From Maribellus maritimus (GTDB lineage Bacteria; Bacteroidota; Bacteroidia; Bacteroidales; Prolixibacteraceae): a DNA stretch of 64,000 nt. The notes under the pieces are model-generated. The model made no database searches. It was not told where the DNA came from and saw only the letters and a program-made list of their open reading frames with translations. The DNA is taken from assembly GCF_022267315.1 (NCBI RefSeq), contig NZ_JAIKLE010000002.1, positions 186,001-250,000 on the forward strand, given 5' to 3'. Position 1 is the stretch's first letter. Every line of letters begins with the position of its first letter. Shown here in pieces: positions 1-8,497 of this stretch. A program made the position numbers and the translations under genes.

Positions 1-2222
1 AATAAATTAGTGTAATTGGCACTGGTTTTATTTCCCATTTCATTCCAGTTCTCATCAAAACCTTTCAGATAGTAGTAAAATTTGTTGTTCCCCGCTGATA
101 TGTGGTTTACTGCAACAAAGTCAATTGTAAATGATTTTTGGGAATAACTCAAAGTAATTTTATCGGTTTGATCGATCGGTTTTGTTAAAATCCCTTTTTC
201 GGATATATGGACACTTTCATTCGCGAGTTTTAAATCAGTAAAAATCAGCTGTGGTTTTATTTTATTATCAATTATCTCAGAAGGATTAAAATAGCTTAAC
301 CCGTTTACATGACCAAAGTAAAGTGTACCATCAGCATCTTTATAATAAGACGCAAAATTGAATTGCATTTGCGACAATCCGTCGTTTCTGTTGTAGTTTC
401 TAAATTCCCGGGTTTTGGGATTAAACATGGATAATCCCTGGTTGGTACTGAGCCAGATATTGTGATTTACTGCTTCCAGTATTCCGTAAACAGTATTATT
501 GGGTAGTCCGTCTTCCATACTTAAATGTTGAAAATTTTTGGTGAGCGGGTCATAGATATTAACTCCTCCATCCACGGTTCCAAACCATATTTTCCCTTTG
601 CTGTCTTCGTTTACAGCAATAATCTTATTGGTTGACAAAAACTCCGGCTCCCGGTAAAAACTGATGGAATCGTTTTTCTTATTGATAGATGCTATGCCGC
701 CATGCCGGATACAAAACCACATATTTCCATGGTTATCCTCCAGGATGCTGTATATAAACAATTGCCCCAGTTCTTCTTGTTTGATAGGCTTTAGTTCTTG
801 AGTGTCATAATCATAAAGGTATACGCCCCTGCGGGTTCCTACCCAAATATTTTCTTTTGAATCTTTATAAATACTGTAGACCGAATTTTCGGTAATGCTG
901 TACTTGATATCCGGAAGAATGGAAATATTTCTGAATTTTCCTGTCCGGGGATTGTAAATGTCAATCCCTGTCATAAAATGTCCAAACCAGATGTATCCGT
1001 TCTTGTCTTCGCATATGGCATGGATGTTATTCGAGCTGAGACTGTTTTTCTCCTGATGCTGGTAGTAATCCAGAATTTCTTTCTTTTCAGTATTAAAAGT
1101 ACATACGCCTCCGTCTTCTGTGGCAATCCATAAAATTCCTTTTGAATCTTTATACAGTTTATTTACCGCCTTTCCGCGAAGTTCATTTTGCCCGTCGCCC
1201 GGATAAATCGTAAAGAATCCCTTGAAATTGCCAAGATTGGTATAATTAATTCCGCCAAAATAAGTTCCAATCCACATAATATCTTCCTTGCTCCTGAGCA
1301 CACAGTAGGTGGCATTATCATTTAAAGAATACTCAGACTTTTCCAGCGAGTGTTGAATATTAACGGTCTCTTTTGTTGCGGGATCCAGGATAAAGATTCC
1401 CAGTTCACTACAAATCCAGATATTCCCGTTTGAATCATCTTCAATGTCACGCACAACTTTAGTTTCAGCCTGGTCTGTTTCTGCAAGTCTTATTTTTAAA
1501 AAAGTTTTGTTTTTTGTATCAAACAGGTACAAACCACTGTTCTCGGTCCCTACCCAGTAATTACCGGCATGATCGATAAAAATTTTATTAATGACACTGG
1601 TCTGTAATCCGGGAGTGTTGGTTGTATTGAAGTATTCGATTAAAACTCCATCGGAATTTAATACATAGACCCCTGAATTTGTACCTGCGTAGAAGGTATT
1701 TTCAGCACTTTCAGCAATTGATGCAATTGGTTCATTTTGTAACGAAACGAATTTTACAACTACGTTTTGTTTTGGGTGGTATGCATAAATTCCCCGGTGG
1801 GTTCCAATTAATACCGTACCTTCTTTTGTTTCAAATAAAGTTATAACTCCTGGCAAGGGGTGTTCTTCAAATAATAAAGGTTCAAATTTGTCAAAACGGC
1901 GGTTGTATTCGATTACACCTCTGTCTGTTCCGGCAAACAGGCGATTATCTTTTGTAACTATAACATTTGTGAAAAAATTTGATGGGATACCAACATCATC
2001 TTCTTTATAGTAGCGTCTGATGTTGTAACTGTCGTATTTGTTTAAACCTTGTTTCGTAGCAAACCACACAATTCCGGATTGTTCCTGTGCAATATCATGA
2101 ACGGTGTTGTACGTCAATCCGTCCTCGTTATTTAGTTTTTTGAATACATAACGGTTTTCAATTGCTTTGGCTGCAACCCCCCACAATAATAAAATTAAAA
2201 TATATGTTACTCCCCTCCACAT
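1..2222 (-). CDS. Hybrid two-component system sensor (N-terminal part, truncated by window edge)
   Basis: The reading frame is open from an ATG at 2222 down to base 1, so about 740 residues of a longer protein lie here. It begins with a short hydrophobic leader (about residues 5-20, ILILLLWGVAAKA), then the start of the first propeller repeat (LNNEDGLTYNTV, GIVWFATKQGLNKYD). Many further G-x-(I/L)-W-(I/F)-(G/A)-T repeats follow, the Reg_prop blades of a periplasmic two-propeller sensor. The last visible residues (YYYLKGFDENWNEMGN, then a YTNL motif) match the Y_Y_Y immunoglobulin-like domain that precedes the transmembrane segment. In this family the off-window part normally carries histidine kinase, ATPase, receiver and AraC-type DNA-binding domains; that is inference here. 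Such regulators bind an oligosaccharide in the periplasm and switch on an adjacent PUL. It is transcribed away from the rest of the window, so its target may lie on either side. Confidence 0.88.
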   Translation of the reverse strand, partial: MWRGVTYILILLLWGVAAKAIENRYVFKKLNNEDGLTYNTVHDIAQEQSGIVWFATKQGLNKYDSYNIRRYYKEDDVGIPSNFFTNVIVTKDNRLFAGTDRGVIEYNRRFDKFEPLLFEEHPLPGVITLFETKEGTVLIGTHRGIYAYHPKQNVVVKFVSLQNEPIASIAESAENTFYAGTNSGVYVLNSDGVLIEYFNTTNTPGLQTSVINKIFIDHAGNYWVGTENSGLYLFDTKNKTFLKIRLAETDQAETKVVRDIEDDSNGNIWICSELGIFILDPATKETVNIQHSLEKSEYSLNDNATYCVLRSKEDIMWIGTYFGGINYTNLGNFKGFFTIYPGDGQNELRGKAVNKLYKDSKGILWIATEDGGVCTFNTEKKEILDYYQHQEKNSLSSNNIHAICEDKNGYIWFGHFMTGIDIYNPRTGKFRNISILPDIKYSITENSVYSIYKDSKENIWVGTRRGVYLYDYDTQELKPIKQEELGQLFIYSILEDNHGNMWFCIRHGGIASINKKNDSISFYREPEFLSTNKIIAVNEDSKGKIWFGTVDGGVNIYDPLTKNFQHLSMEDGLPNNTVYGILEAVNHNIWLSTNQGLSMFNPKTREFRNYNRNDGLSQMQFNFASYYKDADGTLYFGHVNGLSYFNPSEIIDNKIKPQLIFTDLKLANESVHISEKGILTKPIDQTDKITLSYSQKSFTIDFVAVNHISAGNNKFYYYLKGFDENWNEMGNKTSANYTNL

Positions 2223-2626
2223 TCTTTTTCAAATATACTATTTGCCTGAAATTTGTATTGCCTGATTTTTTCTGTTGTTTTATTTTTTGTGAACCGGACT
2301 TGTTAACTGACTACTACAACTTGTCATATTTTCCCAAAATCATTAATAGATACATCCGGCAAAATAAACAAGAAATAAGTTTTTCCATTTTTTGTTGGAT
2401 ACAACTATGCAAGAGAGTAAAACTTTAAATTGTTAGCCTGCAATTTCAGTTATAATTACTGGAATTTGATTCAGTTTTAATTTAAAAGTCAGTTACATCC
2501 ACCAGCTTGTTCAATTAGAATAATACAAGAATAATTGAAGATGCATCATTCCTGAGATTAAAATATTGTTACTGACCTACGTCTTCCTGTAAATAATGGG
2601 TATTGACAATGTTTTTAAAAAGCTAA
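2223..2626. other. Intergenic, AT-rich; no gene recognised
   Basis: This stretch lies between the regulator start and the first recognisable gene remnant. It should contain the regulator's promoter. Short open frames here are AT-rich and overlap the regulator's 5' end; none resembles a known protein. No hairpin followed by a U-tract was seen. Confidence 0.4.
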
Positions 2627-2905
2627 ATATTATCTGGTGATCAAGAATGGCAGGACGCATTAACGGAATGCAAAAATATAATCGAAAATTCGCCACACAC
2701 TTTGCTGGATGATTATGCAAGTGTATTTGACCAGTCCGATCCGGCAAACCAGTGTAACGACGAATTAATTTGGGTAGTTGATGTTGATACTACGCCAACA
2801 TGTTTGGAACGGGCAGGAGCCCAACATCCGGATAGTATTAACAGCAGGAAAACAAATAGTTTAGATGGAAAAATCAGCTTTTATAACGCACCCGATTCCA
2901 AATAA
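2627..2905 (+). pseudogene. SusD/RagB fragment (gene remnant)
   Basis: An open frame bounded by stops at 2624 and 2903 encodes about 92 residues with no proper start codon. It reads like the inside of a SusD-type protein: DALTECKNIIENSP, then LLDDYASVFDQSD and NDELIWVVDV. This is the pattern 'helix with C/K-x-I-I-x-S, then L-x-x-D-Y-x-x-x-F, then N-x-E-I-I-(F/W)-x-V' seen in the TPR part of SusD-like glycan-binding lipoproteins. Intact members are 450-650 residues, so only a fraction survives. Neither the N-terminal lipobox nor the C-terminal region is present nearby, and no susC remnant was seen. Recognition is by pattern only; a profile search would settle it. Confidence 0.55.
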
Positions 2906-3235
2906 CCCTTCAGGTGTGCCATGTGCGCATTCGTACCAATGATGGATGTATTGCGTCAGTGTGTGGTCCTGTTTTTTATTGTTTGAAGGGAATTGACAAT
3001 CGTAATTTTAATGTTTTAAATGGTATCGCCTCCGGATTGCCCAGTCGAAGCAGAAATGAATAAGAATTTATTTGAGGGTGTAATCACTTTGAAAGGGGAG
3101 GGATACATCAATCAAAAGAAAACAAATTTTAAAGCGATACCATATTATACTTGGGAAAATCGAGGAGTAAGTGAAATATGCCTGCCTGTTATTGAAAATG
3201 AAACAAAGTTGAACAAACATAAAGAAAGCCCGTGA
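2902..3235 (+). pseudogene. GH127 (DUF1680) C-terminal remnant with frameshift
   Basis: Two overlapping frames together spell the end of a GH127-type beta-L-arabinofuranosidase. Frame one (2902-3063) gives CHVRIRTNDG followed by GPVFYCLKGIDN, equivalent to the family's 'RGPLVYCLEGVDN' motif, and then runs into a stop. Frame two (from about 3010, open to 3235) continues with AEMNKNLFEGVITLKGEG and FKAIPYYTWENRG, equivalent to the family's 'AIPYYAWANRGPGEM' near the C-terminus. The join needs a +1/-1 shift around 3010-3030. Full-length members have 600-800 residues and the N-terminal catalytic barrel is missing, so this is a dead fragment. It abuts the susD remnant directly, which suggests a deletion joined the two. 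Confidence 0.6.
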
Positions 3236-3350
3236 GAAGATTTTACCACACGGGAATACTTGGAAAACGGGTCATAATTTTACAAAAAACTCAATTGTGA
3301 GGGGTACAATCACTCTGTAATATCTTCTCTGAAAAATAAAAAGCGAATAA

Positions 3351-4583
3351 TCATTCTTTAGCCAACAATTCCAGATCCATTATCTTTTCGAGCACCAAAG
3401 AAACCGCTCCGATAATTGTTGCCTGTTCGCCAAATGTAGATGGAACAATAGGCATATCGGTATTTGTATGTAATAAATATTTTGATTTTTTGGCTTGAAC
3501 TAAATCAAAAAGAAATTGCTCGTTTAACGAGATTCCTCCCCCCAGATAAACTACTTCGGGATTTAAGAGGTTTGCAATAATTCCAATTCCTTTACACAGG
3601 TATTCGATAACCTCGTTATATATTTTTAAACACGACTTGTCGCCCATTTGGGCTGCTTTTGCTACTAGTTCAGCGGTTATCAGGTTTGGATTTCCGTTGC
3701 AAAGTTCATTTAATATTTGTGAAGAATCCTGGTTTGCCAAAGCATGTTTACCTAAAGCAGCAATACGGTGTCCTGATGCCAGCGCCTCCAAACAGCCATA
3801 CATTCCGCATTTGCATTTTACACTGCTTTCGGTATCAACCGAAATGTGTCCAAATTCACCAGCAAAGCCAACATGTCCTTTCACAAGATTGCCTTCGATA
3901 ACCAATCCTGAAGCAATACCGTACCCCAGATTTATTACCGCGAAGTTTTTCAAATTTTGTTTTGCACCTAATTTTAATTCTCCTAATGCCATCAGGCGTG
4001 TTGAATTATCGTAGAAAAAGGGAAGACCCAATCGATCTTCCAGTTCTTTTCTTAAATCAATTTTTGACCATCCAAAGTCAGGAGAAGACTCAATCATACC
4101 GGTTTTACTATCCACAAGTCCGGCCACCCCTATACCAACACCCCACACTTTGGAATTAGGTTCTTGTCTGCTTTTAAGTTTTTGTATAACGTTTGCGACT
4201 TTTTCAATTATACTGGAAAATCCCTTTTCTATTTCTGTCGGGACTTGTATTTCGTAAACAAATTTTGCGTTTAAATCTACAAGACCTCCTCTTATATAAG
4301 TAGCTCCAAGGTCGATACCAATAATATAATTACCTTCATTTTTGAACTTAACAATCATAGAAGGCCTGCCTCCGTTTGAGCTTCCAGTTCCTATATATTC
4401 TGCCAGATTATCTTTATAAACTAACTCATCAACTATTCTTGTAATTGTCGGGGGGGTGAGTTTTGTTGCTTTTGAAAGTTCGGAGCGGCTAATTTGCCCC
4501 TTTTGGTTTATCAGTTTTAAAAGTACCTTTTTGTTAGCAAGATGCAATAGTCCTGCATCCATCTTAGAGAATTCGTTCTTCAT
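3351..4583 (-). CDS. ROK-family transcriptional repressor (NagC/XylR type)
   Basis: This 410-residue protein has an N-terminal winged helix-turn-helix (about residues 15-75; RSELSKATKLTPPTITRIVDE). A ROK domain follows: the phosphate-1 motif GIDLGATYIRGG near residue 90, the EFGHIS motif, and the zinc-binding signature CKCGMYGCLEA. Length and layout fit repressors that lose DNA affinity on binding a sugar or sugar phosphate, rather than a stand-alone glucokinase of about 300 residues. It is divergent from the symporter/dehydrogenase group at 5286-9664 and is the natural candidate to control it; that is inferred from position. The ATG is 17 bases from a perfect Bacteroidota -7 element on the same strand. 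Confidence 0.9.
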   Translation of the reverse strand: MKNEFSKMDAGLLHLANKKVLLKLINQKGQISRSELSKATKLTPPTITRIVDELVYKDNLAEYIGTGSSNGGRPSMIVKFKNEGNYIIGIDLGATYIRGGLVDLNAKFVYEIQVPTEIEKGFSSIIEKVANVIQKLKSRQEPNSKVWGVGIGVAGLVDSKTGMIESSPDFGWSKIDLRKELEDRLGLPFFYDNSTRLMALGELKLGAKQNLKNFAVINLGYGIASGLVIEGNLVKGHVGFAGEFGHISVDTESSVKCKCGMYGCLEALASGHRIAALGKHALANQDSSQILNELCNGNPNLITAELVAKAAQMGDKSCLKIYNEVIEYLCKGIGIIANLLNPEVVYLGGGISLNEQFLFDLVQAKKSKYLLHTNTDMPIVPSTFGEQATIIGAVSLVLEKIMDLELLAKE

Positions 4584-5285
4584 GTAAAATAATTTGCGAC
4601 AAAGATATTAAAATAATATTATAATGTATGATTTCTTTGTTCATTTATAAACTTTGTATTTCATATTTCTCTCTTTTTGTAAGTTTTTTTAAATTAGTTT
4701 TAAAATAGTATATAAAATTATTGTTAAGAGCTATTTTGTATGATTTTTGTATTTTATTATTCTGTTATTCAGTTGTTTATCTCTGTTTTTGCTGCATTTT
4801 TTATTTTGTAAAATATTTTTTTTATCGTAAAAAAAACCTATTTGTATTGTTTTGTGAAATATTATATTTTATATTTGAAAATGATATTAAAAAGTATGAT
4901 TGATGTATGGCTATCGAGTTTGAAATAGAAAAGTGGAAGATTGGCCAGCCAGGCTTTGGTTGTCGCGATGTGATAAGTTAGGACTCTCCGTTTTGGTGCT
5001 GAGGTTGATGTGGTTGGGGAAATGGTTGAAGAATAAGCGAATGTGCACTCTTATTCTTTAGAATAGAAGCATTCAGTATTTTTAAGATGAGTGCAGTAAT
5101 CAATGGGATACTTTTCGATATAGGTTTCTTTAACATAGTCAAAAGTTTCGCGGTAGTTTAAAACAATTCGAGTACATAAGTAATTTTATAGTATATATTT
5201 AGAAATGTAGTTTTGATATTTGGTGCAGAAGGCAGGTTGTTCAGTGAAAATAAGTTGTAAGTTAAGTTAGACAAAGTCTGCAAAT
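4584..5285. other. Long AT-rich divergent intergenic region
   Basis: About 700 bases separate the ROK repressor and the symporter, which are transcribed away from each other. The part at 4610-4910 is extremely AT-rich with long T runs. The small open frame there (4721-4903) would encode only Phe/Tyr/Ile/Leu-rich low-complexity sequence, so I do not call it. The rest (4910-5285) is less biased but holds no frame resembling a protein. The stretch is likely to carry operators and promoters for both neighbours, but I cannot identify a convincing operator palindrome. Confidence 0.4.
4600..4607 (-). promoter_or_regulatory. Candidate -7 element of the ROK gene promoter
   Basis: Read on the minus strand the bases are TATCTTTG, an exact match to the Bacteroidota -7 consensus TAnnTTTG, ending 17 bases upstream of the ROK start codon. 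I do not see a clean TTTG -33 element at the usual 19-21 base spacing, so the call rests on the -7 box and its position. Confidence 0.35.
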
Positions 5286-6920
5286 ATGAATGAAAAAGTA
5301 AATTTAGTTGATTTGTCAATTATTGTTATTTATCTCGTTGGGATTTTGGCAATTGGTGTTTTGTCCACAAGGTTAAAGCGGATGACTAGTGAAGGCTATT
5401 TTTTAGCCGGACGAGGCTTGAGCTGGCCTGTTGTTGGAGCTGCTTTGTTTGCATCAAATATCTCAACTATTCATTTGGTGGGCTTGGCTGCGTCGGGTTA
5501 TAATGAAGGTTTTGTTTGGGGAAATTTTGAGTGGCTTGCCTCGGTTTCTCTTATAATGTTGGGATTAATATTTGCACCTTTTTATTTTAGGAGTAAGATT
5601 TCAACTTTGCCCGAGTTTTTAGAAAAAAGATATGATTCGCGTTCCCGGACAGTGTTGGCTTTTATTGCAATTATTGGTGCTTTGTTTGTTCATATTGGTA
5701 TGAGCTTGTATGCAGGAGCTGTAGTTTTTGAAACTTTCTTCGGAATTAATGTAGTAACTTCAATTTTGGTAATATCAACAGTTACTGCCATATATACGGT
5801 TCTTGGTGGGTTAAAAGCAGTTGTCGTTACAGAGACGGTGCAGTCTGCGGTGCTGATACTGGGGGCAATATTGCTGACCGGATTCGGACTTTATGCATTG
5901 TCAGATGCTGGCATTAACTCGATAACGGAATTAAAAGCAAATTTAAAGCCGGGTCAGCTTGATATGTTGCATACAAATGAAAGCATTAAAGCGCTTGGAG
6001 GAGATACAGGATTGACCTGGTACGCTTGTTTTTTAGGCTATCCGATTTTAGGTCTTTGGTATTGGTGTTCTGATCAAACTATTGTGCAACGTGTATTGGG
6101 AGCAAAGACTCAAAAAGATGCTCAAGCAGGGGCAATATTTGCCGGATTTTTAAAAATATTACCGGTTTTTATTTTGGTCTTTCCCGGAGTAATTGGATAT
6201 GTGTTGTTTAAGGATGTCATAGGAACAAACTCCAATATGGCTCTGCCTGTAATGATCAACCAGTTGTTGCCAACCGGGTTAAAAGGGTTGATGGCAGCAA
6301 CCTTAATGGCTGCCTTGATGAGCACAATTGCTGCGGCGCTTAACAGCTCTGCCACTTTGGTCGCTGTTGATATCGTGAAACGATTTAATCCCAGGATTTC
6401 AGATAGAAAACAAATTCGGATTGGCCGCTATTCCGCTGTTGTTGTTATGATATTGGCCATGGCGTGGTCTACGCAGGGCGATAAGTTTACAAGTATTTTT
6501 GAAGCGATTAATAAAATTGCTTCAGCTATAGCTCCACCGGTTGCTGTTGTTTTTCTTTTTGGCGTTTTTTCAAAAAGAGGAACCCGGCAGGCTGCGTTTG
6601 TTACACTAATAGTTGGTCTTCTGCTCGGAGTTGTTGCTTTTTGTGTCGATTTTGAGCCTATTAGTGGTTATATGTATATAACCAAAGGTTTGCAGATACC
6701 ATTTATGATGCAGGCCTGGTGGTTGTTTGTAATTTGTACATTTATTTATTTTACAGTTAGTTATGCTAAACCAAGACCCGACAGCAAGGTGGTGAAAAAA
6801 TATACATGGGAGCATCCGTTGGCAGTTATAAAAGGGAAAATCACAGAGTTAAGTGATGTGCGTATTTTTGTCATCGTTTTGATTGTTTCTCTGGTAACGT
6901 TGTACGTATTATTTTCATAG
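5286..6920 (+). CDS. Sodium/solute symporter (SSS/SGLT family), probable sugar transporter
   Basis: This 544-residue integral membrane protein has about 14 predicted hydrophobic segments. It carries the family signature of small residues and alcohols in the core: GLKGLMAATLMAALMST, then AAALNSSATLVAVDI near residues 335-365. The N-terminus (YFLAGRGLSWPVVGAALFASN) matches the conserved TM1 region of SGLT-like sugar or sialic-acid/myo-inositol symporters. It would move a monosaccharide or small glycoside across the inner membrane with sodium. It is the first gene of a run with two dehydrogenases, divergent from the ROK repressor, which suggests sugar-induced expression. The exact substrate cannot be read from the sequence. 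Confidence 0.9.
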   Translation: MNEKVNLVDLSIIVIYLVGILAIGVLSTRLKRMTSEGYFLAGRGLSWPVVGAALFASNISTIHLVGLAASGYNEGFVWGNFEWLASVSLIMLGLIFAPFYFRSKISTLPEFLEKRYDSRSRTVLAFIAIIGALFVHIGMSLYAGAVVFETFFGINVVTSILVISTVTAIYTVLGGLKAVVVTETVQSAVLILGAILLTGFGLYALSDAGINSITELKANLKPGQLDMLHTNESIKALGGDTGLTWYACFLGYPILGLWYWCSDQTIVQRVLGAKTQKDAQAGAIFAGFLKILPVFILVFPGVIGYVLFKDVIGTNSNMALPVMINQLLPTGLKGLMAATLMAALMSTIAAALNSSATLVAVDIVKRFNPRISDRKQIRIGRYSAVVVMILAMAWSTQGDKFTSIFEAINKIASAIAPPVAVVFLFGVFSKRGTRQAAFVTLIVGLLLGVVAFCVDFEPISGYMYITKGLQIPFMMQAWWLFVICTFIYFTVSYAKPRPDSKVVKKYTWEHPLAVIKGKITELSDVRIFVIVLIVSLVTLYVLFS

Positions 6921-7006
6921 ATAGAGTTTAGTTTATTAAGACAAGAGCAAGCCGGGTGGATTTTTATCTGTCCGGTACAGCTCCCCAAAAAGACAAATGT
7001 AAAAAA

Positions 7007-8029
7007 ATGAGACAAGCCATAATGTCCTCACCGGGCAAAATAGAATATTTCAAAGTTAAGGCTCCGGGAGAACTTAAGCCCAACGAGCTTTTACTCAAAA
7101 TTGAACGGATTGGAATATGCGGAAGTGATGTTCATGTGTTTCATGGCGAGCATCCGGCAACTCCGTATCCTGTAGTTCAGGGACATGAGTATTGTGCTAT
7201 TGTAAAAGCTGTAGGGGAAGAAGTCTCCAAGGCAAAGCCGGGAATGAAAGTCACTGCCAGGCCCCAACAGGTTTGTGGTAAGTGTAATCCATGTAAAAGA
7301 GGACAGTACAATGCATGTCAGAATTTGAAAGTTGAAGGATTTCAGGCTCCCGGAGTAGCACAAGACTATTTTATTGTTTCTGAAGACAGGCTTGTCGTTC
7401 TGCCCGACTCATTTACTTTTGAAGAAGGTGCAATGGTTGAGCCAACTGCAGTTGGAGCACACGCAACAAGTCGACCAACAGGACTCAAAGGAAAGAACGT
7501 TGTGGTATCGGGGGCTGGTACCATCGGAAATTTGGTCGCTCAGTTTGCAAAAGCCCGCGGAGCAAAAGAGGTATTAATAACCGATGTAAGTGATTACCGG
7601 CTGGATAAGGCAAAAGAGTGTGGTATCGAATTAACACTCAATGTTAAAAATGCTTCCGTTGAAGATGAAATTAAATCATGTTTTGGCGATGAAGGATTTC
7701 AGGTGGGTTTTGAAGCCGCCGGAGTTCAAACTTCATTGGATTTATTGCTTGCGAATGTTGAAAAAGGAGGTGATGTTGTAATACTTGGAGTGTATGCAAA
7801 AAATCCGGAGGTGAATATGTATTATGTCGGAGAACACGAGTTGAATATTTATGGTTCGATGATGTACCGACACAAGGATTATGAAGAAGCTGTATCTATG
7901 ATTGCTGAAGGAAAGATAAAAACAGAACCTCTTGTTTCAAAGCATTTTCCATTTAACGAGTTTTGGGAAGCATATAAATACATCGAGGATATGAGAGACA
8001 AAGCAATGAAAGTTATGATCGATCTTTAG
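7007..8029 (+). CDS. Zinc-dependent alcohol/polyol dehydrogenase (MDR family)
   Basis: From the ATG at 7007 the protein has 340 residues; an upstream GTG at 6956 in the same frame would only add an atypical leader, so 7007 is preferred. Catalytic zinc ligands C38 (in GICGSDVH) and H60/E61 (GHE) are present. So is the full structural-zinc lobe, C90, C93, C96 and C104. The Rossmann motif VSGAGTIGNLVAQFAKARG lies near residue 165. This fits NAD(P)-dependent oxidation of a sugar alcohol or a sugar C-OH (sorbitol/threonine dehydrogenase-like). It sits 86 bases after the symporter and is probably cotranscribed, acting in the cytoplasm on the imported substrate. Confidence 0.9.
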   Translation: MRQAIMSSPGKIEYFKVKAPGELKPNELLLKIERIGICGSDVHVFHGEHPATPYPVVQGHEYCAIVKAVGEEVSKAKPGMKVTARPQQVCGKCNPCKRGQYNACQNLKVEGFQAPGVAQDYFIVSEDRLVVLPDSFTFEEGAMVEPTAVGAHATSRPTGLKGKNVVVSGAGTIGNLVAQFAKARGAKEVLITDVSDYRLDKAKECGIELTLNVKNASVEDEIKSCFGDEGFQVGFEAAGVQTSLDLLLANVEKGGDVVILGVYAKNPEVNMYYVGEHELNIYGSMMYRHKDYEEAVSMIAEGKIKTEPLVSKHFPFNEFWEAYKYIEDMRDKAMKVMIDL

Positions 8030-8038
8030 TTAGCTCAT

Positions 8039-8182
8039 ATGAAACAAAAGAAAATGGATAATGGTTCCGGAAAATTACTTTGGGGATTGCTGCCTCGGGG
8101 CAAATTAAACGATGATGTACCCGAATTTCCTTTTTGTGTGTGGGGTGCTTATTATTTCTGGTTTCTATCTGATATAATGTAA
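8039..8182 (+). CDS. Small ORF of unknown function, possible gene remnant
   Basis: A 47-codon frame starts 9 bases after the zinc dehydrogenase stop. It encodes MKQKKMDNGSGKLLWGLLPR followed by an aromatic stretch (FPFCVWGAYYFWFLSD). The polar N-terminus followed by an aromatic, membrane-like segment looks like the first part of a membrane protein that stops abruptly. I recognise no family. It could be a decayed 5' end, a very small membrane peptide, or chance. Confidence 0.2.
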   Translation: MKQKKMDNGSGKLLWGLLPRGKLNDDVPEFPFCVWGAYYFWFLSDIM

Positions 8183-8440
8183 CTGACACATTTTTTTAAA
8201 AGGAACACCTAAAAGTTCCAGTTGCTTTCTTGTATTCGCTATAAAATTATTCAAGCCAAATTTTATTGACAGGCTGTTGCGAGAAGACAGAATATGAAGG
8301 GCTGTAAAGATTATTTCACGAGTGAAGTATCGCCCGAAATATTTGGAATGGGATATTTCTGTGTCCTCTTGTAGCTGTATGCGAAGCAGTTTTTCAAAAG
8401 GGGATAAAACTGGAGAATAAAGAGTTTGAAGTTTTCTCAT
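8165..8440 (-). CDS. Unknown 91-residue ORF on the minus strand
   Basis: From the internal ATG at 8440 this frame encodes 91 residues starting MRKLQTLYSPVLSPFEKLLR, with no signal peptide and no motif I recognise. Its 3' end overlaps the small ORF 8039-8182 on the other strand, and it runs against the direction of both flanking dehydrogenase genes. Residue use (mixed charged and hydrophobic) is not obviously random, but no ribosome binding site or family match supports it. It fills most of the otherwise gene-free 8030-8497 gap. Confidence 0.2.
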   Translation of the reverse strand: MRKLQTLYSPVLSPFEKLLRIQLQEDTEISHSKYFGRYFTREIIFTALHILSSRNSLSIKFGLNNFIANTRKQLELLGVPFKKMCQLHYIR

Positions 8441-8497
8441 TTTAAAAATGAAAAAAGTAAACTTCAATTATTCAAATTAAGGATTAAACCAACAATA

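Noticed and set aside
2162-2428. 88-codon open frame overlapping the regulator start on the other strand
   Set aside because: Covers the regulator's own 5' end and AT-rich leader; sequence is Phe/Cys-rich without domain features.
4721-4903. 60-codon open frame in the ROK-symporter gap
   Set aside because: Encodes only AT-driven Phe/Tyr/Leu/Ile/Cys low-complexity sequence with no motif or start signal.
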